Shown here: positions 57,485 to 64,000 of the stretch, in pieces
Position numbering within the stretch: position 1 is the stretch's first letter
Layout of the letters: the number at the start of each line of letters is the position of its first letter
NCBI GenBank assembly: GCA_024803745.1
Contig: JANJXV010000002.1
Location: forward strand, 40,631,757-40,695,756
Origin: Megascapheus bottae
Taxonomy: Eukaryota; Chordata; Mammalia; Rodentia; Geomyidae
Direction of reading: 5' to 3'
Length of the DNA stretch: 64,000 nt
Notes under the pieces: model-generated
What the model was told of the DNA's origin: nothing
What the model saw: only the letters and a program-made list of their open reading frames with translations
Database searches by the model: none
Translations under genes and position numbers: made by a program

Positions 57485-58295
57485 ACTTTTTTTTTTACAT
57501 TTTTAATTGTATTTTATTGTTGGGGTGATATATAGAGGGGGTTACAGTTACATTCATCAGGTTGTGGGTACATTACTTGTTGAATATTGATACCCCTTCC
57601 AATATTTTTCTCCCACTTTCCCTTTCCTCACCCCCTCCCAACCATCATGTTTTTCCCCTTCTCTTCCCTACTTCAAGTAAATTAATAAACATATAAACAA
57701 TATACCAGGTACCAAATTCAGATACAGTAACAACATGAGATAAACCATAAGGGGAAAAGAGAAGAAATAACTTCACATACTACATTAAGAACAGGAATCA
57801 CAAACATAAGCCTCTTGTTTCCATATCCTGGAGTTCATTCCACCGAAAGATTTAAAGAGAGACTTCTCTGAAGAGGAAATAAGAATGGCCTATAGACACA
57901 TGAAGAAATGCTCGATATCTCTGGCCATAAAAGAAATGCAAATCAGAATAGTGCTAGATTCCACCCCACTCCAGTTATAATGGCCATCATCAAGAAATCT
58001 AATAACAACATATGATGGTAGGGATGTGGCAAGAAAGGAATACTAATTCACTGTTGGTGGGAGTGTAAACTTGTTAAATCACTCTAGAAATTAATATGGC
58101 GATTCCTCAAAAGACTAAACATAGAGCTCCACTATGTCACAGCAATTCCACTCCTGGGATTTACCCAAATATCCAGAAACAAGGGCAAATTAAAGCTAGT
58201 AGCACAACCATGTTTATTGCAGCACTATTTACCATAGCAAAGATATGGGATCCATCCACATGTCCCTCGGTAAATGAATGGATAAAAGCTATATT
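57485..58295 (-). mobile_element. LINE-1 with 5' inversion (twin-primed), antisense
   Basis: The left part (57485-57842) is 3' UTR in antisense with its T-rich tail at the left, and the right part (57846-58295) is the ORF2 C-terminal region in sense. In L1 orientation this is an inverted ORF2 segment followed by the 3' UTR. The L1 stretch between 'DEWI' and the 'ctccaggatatgg' point is missing. No clear target duplication was found. Confidence 0.8.
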
Positions 58296-58394
58296 CTAAG
58301 ACCAAGCCAGATGCCCCAAATATGCTCTGTCAGGATGATTCTATCAAGAAAACATTCTCAGAAATAAAAGTTAATTTTATTTTTTATAGTGAAT

Positions 58395-58540
58395 TTTTTT
58401 TGCCTGTCCTGGGGCTTGAACTCTGGGCCAGAGCACTGTCCTTGGGCTATCCTCAAGGCAAGCGCTCTACCCACTTGAGCTACAGCACCATTTCCAGCTT
58501 TTTTCTATGCATGTGGTACTGAGGAATTGAACCCAAGTCC
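58395..58540 (-). mobile_element. Family-A SINE, antisense, truncated
   Basis: The right monomer and linker are complete in reverse; the left monomer is cut off after 'gtactgaggaattgaaccc'. Confidence 0.88.
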
Positions 58541-58627
58541 CAAACAGGTTAAATGAGAAGCTATTGACACAGCCCAAAATCATGATAAGAGCTTACTTCC
58601 TTGTATACTCAATTGTGCGGGTCCAAG

Positions 58628-58669
58628 GTCACTGACCCCACAGTCACGGTCACTGACCCCACAGTCAAT
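58628..58669. repeat. 21-bp tandem duplication
   Basis: CACTGACCCCACAGTCA occurs at 58630-58646 and 58651-58667, a period of 21 bp. Confidence 0.93.
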
Positions 58670-58689
58670 CCCCAACACTACTCTACTCT

Positions 58690-58787
58690 TGGGCCACAGC
58701 ACCACTTCTATGTGATACTGAAGAATTGAACCTAGGTATTCTTGCATGCTAGGTAAGTACTCTACCACTAGATCATGCTCCCAGCCC
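58690..58787 (-). mobile_element. Family-A SINE, antisense, right half shortened
   Basis: A short piece of the right monomer ('gccacagcaccacttct') is joined to a complete reversed left monomer. Confidence 0.85.
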
Positions 58788-58916
58788 CTGTTTTTATTTT
58801 AACAGTACCTTTTTAACCACAAAATGTACAATTTTGATGGCAGAGGATTCATCATTTGTATGAATATTCATCTTGATGTTGTATCTGATTTTTTTGCTTA
58901 AAATATGACCAAAAGA

Positions 58917-59132
58917 AGCTGGGTGCCAGTGGTTTGTACCTGTAATCTTAGTTACTCAGGAGACTGAGATCGGATGATCAAGGTTTGAAGCTAGCCTGGG
59001 AAGGAATATCTGGGAGACTTTTTTTCTCCCTTTAACTGGAAGTAGAATTGTGGCTCAAGCATTAGAGTACTAGCATTGAGCAGAAAAGCTCAGGGATATT
59101 GCTCAGGCTCTGAGTTCAAGCCCCAGGATTTG
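58917..59132 (+). mobile_element. Family-B SINE
   Basis: A full element: head 'gctgggtgccagtggtttgtacctgtaatcttagttactcagg' and right half 'ttgtggctcaagcattagagtactagc...gagttcaagccccagg'. Confidence 0.94.
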
Positions 59133-59189
59133 TACATATACTTAAAAAATAAAGGCCATGAGTTTTTTTTTTTAATTTTTGACATACTC

Positions 59190-59593
59190 TAAATATTTAA
59201 CAGTTTCAGCTATTATGAATTGGTATAGTTCCTATTTTGAGTTGATTTTGTGTATGGTGTAAGTTAAAGGTAAAAAATATCTTAGCATTACTTGTTGAAT
59301 TGCTTTGGCACCTTTATTGAAGATCAATTATCCATATTCTATAGAGCATCCAATTTTGTTCTTTGATTTTTTGTTTTTCTTTTGGCAAGTTCTATATCAG
59401 TTTGATTAGTGTACGCTTATAGAGACATTTGATTTAGAACTTGTTATTCCTTTTATAGAATATCTTTATTTTGCATTCTTGGGATTTTACTACAAATTTT
59501 AGGAACAACTTTTCAAATTATGTTCTAAAAAGTAACATGCTTTCATTTGATAAAAATTAATTCTATTAGCTTGAGAATTGTCATGTTGACAAT
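59190..59593 (-). mobile_element. Old LINE-1 ORF2, antisense, first part
   Basis: On the plus strand this shows reversed ORF2 landmarks ('gttgattttgtgtatggtgtaagttaaagg', 'gctttggcacctttattgaagatcaatta', 'ctacaaattttaggaacaact', 'agcttgagaattgtcatgttgacaat'). It is split by the LTR at 59594 and continues at 59906. Confidence 0.8.
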
Positions 59594-59900
59594 TGTAAGG
59601 TCTGCTGAAAAGAAACTCCACACAGCTCAGAAGAGTGTTTATTGTGTGAGGAAAGAGCAGACTCCTGCTGCCCAAGATGGAGTCCGGCAAGCAAGAGAGC
59701 TAATGGCGAGAAGTGAGCTATTATGTAGGGGAGGGGCCTATCCACAGCTGAAGTGGATGTGATCTCAGAGGATGGGGAAATACCTCAGTGGGGACCTCCC
59801 ACAGCCCCAGTTGCTAGGGTTACAAGTGCTGGATGGGATTTTCAGGGTGCAGGGGGAGAGAGCCAAGGGAAGAAGTCATTTCTTCCAGGCGGACCTAACA
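59594..59900 (-). mobile_element. Solo LTR nested in old L1, antisense
   Basis: The 307-bp element starts TGTAAGG and ends CCTAACA on the plus strand, so its ends form a near-perfect 7-bp inverted repeat. It splits the L1 sequence 'ttgacaat|tattgac' and is flanked by ACAAT (59589-59593) and GCAAT (59901-59905), a 5-bp duplication with one mismatch. On the minus strand a TATA-like TACATAATAGC (59717-59727) and a CAATAAACAC signal (59635-59644) are present. Its group is not certain; the duplication length differs from the two ERVK-like LTRs. Confidence 0.87.
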
Positions 59901-59905
59901 GCAAT

Positions 59906-61250
59906 TATTGACTGTAAACAGATATTCCCATTTATTTATGTTTTCTTCAGTTCTCTTAGGAACATTCTATAATTTTCAGCATGTACAGTATATTTCTTTT
60001 ATTAAATTTTGTGAAAACTTTTTTGAAGATTTTATGAATACAATTGTTTCTTAATTTTATGAGTGATTTATTGATAATATTTAAACATTTAATCAACTTT
60101 TGTGTATGTTTGGTTTAGTGACTTTGATAAAAAAAATCATTTGTGAGTTATTGCCCTTTTTTGGTAAATATGCATTACTTACTATTCTATTTGCATTTTG
60201 ACATCATTTACAGATATAGTTTAATCCTTTCTCATGAGACTTCCTTTAATTTATTAGCATTGTTTTGTTATACAAACTGGCACCTCAGTAAAACTTTGAA
60301 TGGAAGTTTTATGAGTGAACATATATTCTTTGGATACAAAGAATTAGTTTTAATTAGTATATTAGTTGTAGATTTTCAAAAAAAATGTATCTTCCATGAG
60401 ATTGAAGAAGTTGTTCCTATTTATTTCTAATTCATTCAGAGCTTTTCATCCTTACTATTAGGTTTTCTGTCTTTTTTAGGTCATTATGTAGTTGATTTAC
60501 TAATGCAGTGAGTAAATTACTTCTATATTAGCAACTTCTTAAAAATACTATTTCTTGAGACAGTATGTGCCCAAGGCTCACCTGTAACTTTCTTTCTTTC
60601 CCAGGCTGCCATTCAATGTGCTATGCTTCTCAGTCTCCTAAGTCCTCGAAAGTATATGATCTACCATGCCCAGCACATTAGTTTCTTTTATATTAAGCCA
60701 ATCTTGCATTTGCAGAGTTGATCTCCCATGGTCACATGACATAAATCTTTCACATGCTTGGCACTTGTAGTTTTCTTGCTAATATGTTGATATAAGAATT
60801 GACATCTATGCTAAGGATATATATGTTTTACAACCAAATTATAACACTACTGAACCATCTAATGAATTATTTTCCAGTTATTTAGGCATTCCTGTTACAT
60901 TCTCTGTATTTTGTACTTTTCTACATAAAATATTCTATAGTTATTTTGTTAGAATTTTATCTGAGTGCTTAATTTGTTTGGCTTGCTATACAAAAGAAAT
61001 ATTAAAAGTCTCAGTTTGCAAGTTAATAGTTTATACTCAGGGCTATATTTGTACATAGCTTTTATGTTCCTGGCTAAAATCATTTATTTTTTCCCAAGGA
61101 TTCTTGAGAGATTTCTTGAGATATTCTATGTTCAAATCACACTATGTCAACATTTCTTCTTTTAGCACTTTCATGCTACTTTTCGAACTTTGTTGTTCCT
61201 GATGAGAAGGTAGCTACTCATTGTAATTTGTTTTTGTTCATGTAAGAGGT
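59906..61250 (-). mobile_element. Old LINE-1 ORF2, antisense, continuation
   Basis: The landmarks continue in the right order: 'cccatttatttatgttttcttcagttctcttaggaacatt', 'tgacatcatttacagatatagtttaatcc', 'attaagccaatcttgcatttgcagagttgatctccc', and 'ctaatatgttgatataagaattgacatctatgctaaggatat'. A reversed SINE lies at 60560-60680. The far end, beyond about 61200, is uncertain. Confidence 0.7.
60560..60680 (-). mobile_element. B1-like SINE, antisense, inside L1
   Basis: 'tttcccaggctgccattcaatgtgctatgcttctcagtctcctaagtcctcgaaagtatatgat' is a reversed, diverged 7SL-like head. Confidence 0.65.
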
Positions 61251-61610
61251 GAGTTTTCTCTTGTTGTTTTTAATAAGTTCTCATTGTCTTTGGTTTTTAA
61301 TAGTTGACAATGGTGTCTCCAGCTCTGGGCTCATACATGCCTAAATTTGAGCTTCTTGACTATATGAAAGAAAATGTTCTTGCCAATTTGGAGGAAATTT
61401 TAGCTATTATTTTCAAAAGTTTTTGCCACTTTTTTTCATTGTCTTCTGGAAATCTACCATGATTATATTTATTCTCTCTCTCTCTGTCTCTCTCCCTCCC
61501 TCTCTCACTTTCTCTCTCTCACACCTATATGCTGTTTCTTTTTCTCTGATTCAATCATTCTGCCTTTCCCAAAATGCTATTAAGCAGTTTTCCCAACAAA
61601 TATAAAAACA
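61251..61610 (-). mobile_element. Possible old L1 (or HAL1-like) fragment, antisense
   Basis: 'ttgccaatttggaggaaattttagctattattttcaaaagtttttgccac' resembles a block of old antisense LINE sequence. A CT tract (61473-61531) follows. Confidence 0.4.
61473..61531. repeat. (CT)n-rich tract
   Basis: CT repeats with G, CCC and A interruptions. Confidence 0.85.
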
Positions 61611-61927
61611 TTTCCCAGAAAATTTTTTATTTTGCTTACTTTTATCTCTAAAATTTTCAGTAAGAAAACCAAAAAAAAAAAACAGTACAAATACTTGGAG
61701 ACTGAACAATACAATTTAAAATGATATGTGGGTAGAGAAATCAAGTAAAAATTTAAGACTTCCTGGGATTAAATGAAGGTGAAAAGGTAATATACTAGAA
61801 AATATGGTTATGAGAGCTTACACTGAAATAGCTTAACTATAAATGTAAATAGCTTAACTAATTACATCAAAGTCTTATGAAAATAAAACTAGTGGATAGG
61901 AAGAAACAATAAGGATTAGAGCAGGGA

Positions 61928-62957
61928 GTGTTAAACTGCAGAGCTTCTGTATGGCAAAGGAAATAGCAAGTTAAATAGAAAGCCCACAGAGTAGGAGAAG
62001 ATCTTCACTAGCCATACAATAGACAAAGGCCTTAGATTTAAACTATACCTACAGCTCAAAAACTTAAATATCTCAAAAACAAATCTAAGAAACAACCATC
62101 CCATTAAAAGGTGCACTAAAGACTTAAAGAGAGACTTCTCTGAAGAGGAAAAAAGAATGGACTATAGACACATGAAGAAATGCTTGATATCTCTTGCCAT
62201 AAAAGAAATGTAAATCAAAACAACTTTGAGATTCCACCCCACTCCAATTATAATGGCCATCATCAAGAAATCTAATAACAACAGATGCTGGTAGGGATGT
62301 GGCAAGAAGTGAATATTACTTCTCTGTCAGTGGGAGTGTAAATGCATTCAACCACTATGAAAAGCAGTTTGGTGGTTCCTCAAAAGACTAAACATAGAGC
62401 TCCCCAATGACCCAGCAATCCCACTCCTTGGCATTTACCCAAATATCCTGAAACAAGGACATACTAAAACCACTAGCACAATGATGTTCATTGTGGCACT
62501 ACTACTATAGCAAAGATTTGGATCCAATTCAGATTCCCCTCAGTAGATGATTGGATCAGAAAGATGTGGTATTTATACACAATGGAATTCTATGCTGTCA
62601 TAAAGGATGAGACTAAAGGAAAGACTCTCTAGGATATGGAAACAAGAGGTTTATCTTCTGTGATTATTATACTTAATGTACTATGTTATTTCTCTTCTTT
62701 TTTGTGGCCCTTTGGTTAATCTCATATTTTTTATCTTATCTGACTTTGTTACCTGTTATCTTATATATACTTTATTTATTTATTTGTAATAGGAAAGAGA
62801 AGGGGAAAACAAGATGATTGGATGGGGGTGAGGAAGGGAAATGTAGACAAAAACATATGAAGGGATATCAATGTGTGACAAGTAATGCACCTAGTATCTG
62901 GAAAATATAACTGTAACCCCTCTATACATTATCCTGACAATAAAAAAATTAAAAAAT
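61928..62957 (+). mobile_element. LINE-1, 5'-truncated, with 3' UTR
   Basis: About 690 bp of ORF2 end ('aaactgcagagcttctgtatggcaaagg', 'gaagatcttcactagcc', 'catgaagaaatgc') leads into the 3' UTR and an A-rich tail at 62957. GATTAGAGCAGGGA (61914-61927) and GATTACAGCAGTGA (62958-62971) are a likely 14-bp target duplication with two mismatches. Frames are broken by several stops, so it is inactive. Confidence 0.93.
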
Positions 62958-62971
62958 GATTACAGCAGTGA

Positions 62972-63414
62972 TTAAGGAAATGGAGATTATAAGAGCAATA
63001 TAAAGCAATGCAATAAAGCAGTTGGTTGTTTGAAAAGATGAACCAGATTGACAATTAGCCATACCAATAGAAGAAAAAAGGGGTAAGACCCAAGTTAATA
63101 AATTAGAGTTTAAAATGGAGGATGGATATCAAAAGACATACCATACCAGAAGTTCAGAAAACATCAGGTAAATATTTGAAACCTTGTACTCCAATGAAAT
63201 GGAGAACAGACAAAACTGATGATTTTTTTATGTGCAAATCCAATTTTATTTTAATGTTAACTTCAATACCTCCTAAATTAGTGGGAGCCCTCATTTCCCT
63301 GGATCAACATTCCCGAGTTATTGAAATTTATCAGCCCTAAACCCCCCTAGCAATTCATTCAATCCTAAGTCCACAGCTTTAGCTGGGAATATAAATATGA
63401 CCCCTCATTCCAAA
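62972..63414. other. Anonymous DNA
   Basis: No repeat or gene recognised. Confidence 0.4.
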
Positions 63415-63535
63415 ATTATTGTTTAGATAGGGTTTTACTACATCCTTGTGCCTGTGGTAGTCTCACATCGTCACCCCATCTATCTCTGCTTCCTAAGTCA
63501 GTGGGGTTACAAGCATTAACTACTCTACATGCCCC
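63415..63535 (-). mobile_element. B1-like SINE, antisense, diverged
   Basis: 'gatagggttttactacatccttgtgcctgtggtagtctcacatcgtc' and 'ctctgcttcctaagtcagtggggttacaagcattaac' follow a reversed B1 head. Confidence 0.65.
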
Positions 63536-64000
63536 GTTTCTGGCTTTTGAATGATGGATTGCCACATCATTCTGGCTTTTACCATTTCCCAACTTATTCC
63601 ACTCAACTCATACTAAGGTGCATCAGAGTCTTGTGTCATAGCTTTGGCTTTCATTTTGGTCCATGCCACATCTCTGAACTTTTACTAACAGGGTTTCTCA
63701 CTCTGGTTCGTGCTGATTTCAAAATGATTTTCTACTCATTTCACCATTGTCATCAGGAGGCTGTGGGAACACTATACAAGGCATTTCTTTTATGCAGTGG
63801 TAGGACTCTAGGTTTTGACTTCAAAGCCTCCTAAGAGGCTGTTTTCTAGGTTTTGTGAGTCCAAGTTTTGGTAAAACTGAGAGTCTATTTGCTTAAAATT
63901 CACCATAGTTTCTTATCCAGTAGCTTTTCTTGAACAACTACTTCTCCATTCATTTTATGGTTATGATTCATTTTAAGATTCCACTAAATATTATTTCTGA
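63536..64000. other. Anonymous DNA to the window edge
   Basis: No repeat or gene recognised. The 101-codon open frame at 63529-63834 shows no domain that I recognise. Confidence 0.4.

Noticed and set aside
1..64000. A novel gene cluster or defence-type system
   Set aside because: The window shows no adjacent coding genes; the organised structure is explained by retrotransposons and simple repeats.

Overview
This window is nuclear DNA of a mammal, and it reads as gene-poor intergenic or deep intronic sequence. It is AT-rich and shows no operons or bacterial-style gene packing. It is crowded with LINE-1 (L1) fragments, tRNA- and 7SL-derived SINEs, solo LTRs, MIR and old L1M relics, and dinucleotide or tetranucleotide microsatellites. 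The two SINE families point to a rodent, most likely of the Geomyoidea (kangaroo rats, pocket mice, pocket gophers). One family (here A) is a dimer whose left half is ID-like and tRNA-derived, joined to a second tRNA-like half. The other (here B) is a 7SL/B1-like left half joined to the same kind of right half. The lineage call rests on remembered descriptions of IDL-Geo and B1-dimer SINEs, not on a search.

No intact protein-coding gene, rRNA, tRNA, CpG island or CRISPR array was found. The longest open frames are short and sit in repeats or in anonymous AT-rich DNA. The only coding traces are L1 ORF2 fragments, best kept at 3592-4149 with 185 codons open; a 115-codon stop-free minus-strand frame at 33643-33990 that reads like protein but is unidentified; and a 36-nt putative exon at 2571-2606 with good splice signals.

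Layout. 0-5.7 kb: antisense L1 edge, anonymous DNA with the candidate exon, a MIR, a family-B SINE split by an L1, and an old L1M split by a young L1. 5.7-8.7 kb: repeat-poor, with paired hairpins and a homeodomain-site-rich candidate conserved element. 8.7-13.7 kb: SINEs, a TG tract and a 410-bp ERVK-like solo LTR with a perfect 6-bp target duplication. 13.7-16.7 kb: repeat-poor, with a second candidate conserved element. 16.7-23.7 kb: SINE cluster, MIR, an L1 with exact target duplication, and a miniature twin-primed (inverted) L1. 23.7-31.9 kb: GA tract, L1 ends, an L1M 3' region of about 1.1 kb, and a 770-bp L1 with a long perfect duplication. 32-42 kb: antisense L1 pieces, SINEs and short tandem duplications. 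42-49 kb: mostly anonymous, with MIR, SINE and a MaLR-like LTR. 49-55.6 kb: a second ERVK-like solo LTR and two more inverted L1s. 57-63 kb: a fourth inverted L1, a long antisense L1M interrupted by a solo LTR, and a 1-kb sense L1.

The genes do not form a pathway. What the window records is retrotransposition history: nested insertions give a relative chronology, target-site duplications fix many boundaries, and four L1 copies carry the inversion expected from twin priming. I found no convincing new biological system. The items most worth checking are the candidate exon, the 33.6-34.0 kb coding-like frame, the two candidate conserved elements and the fold-back duplication at 55.4 kb.
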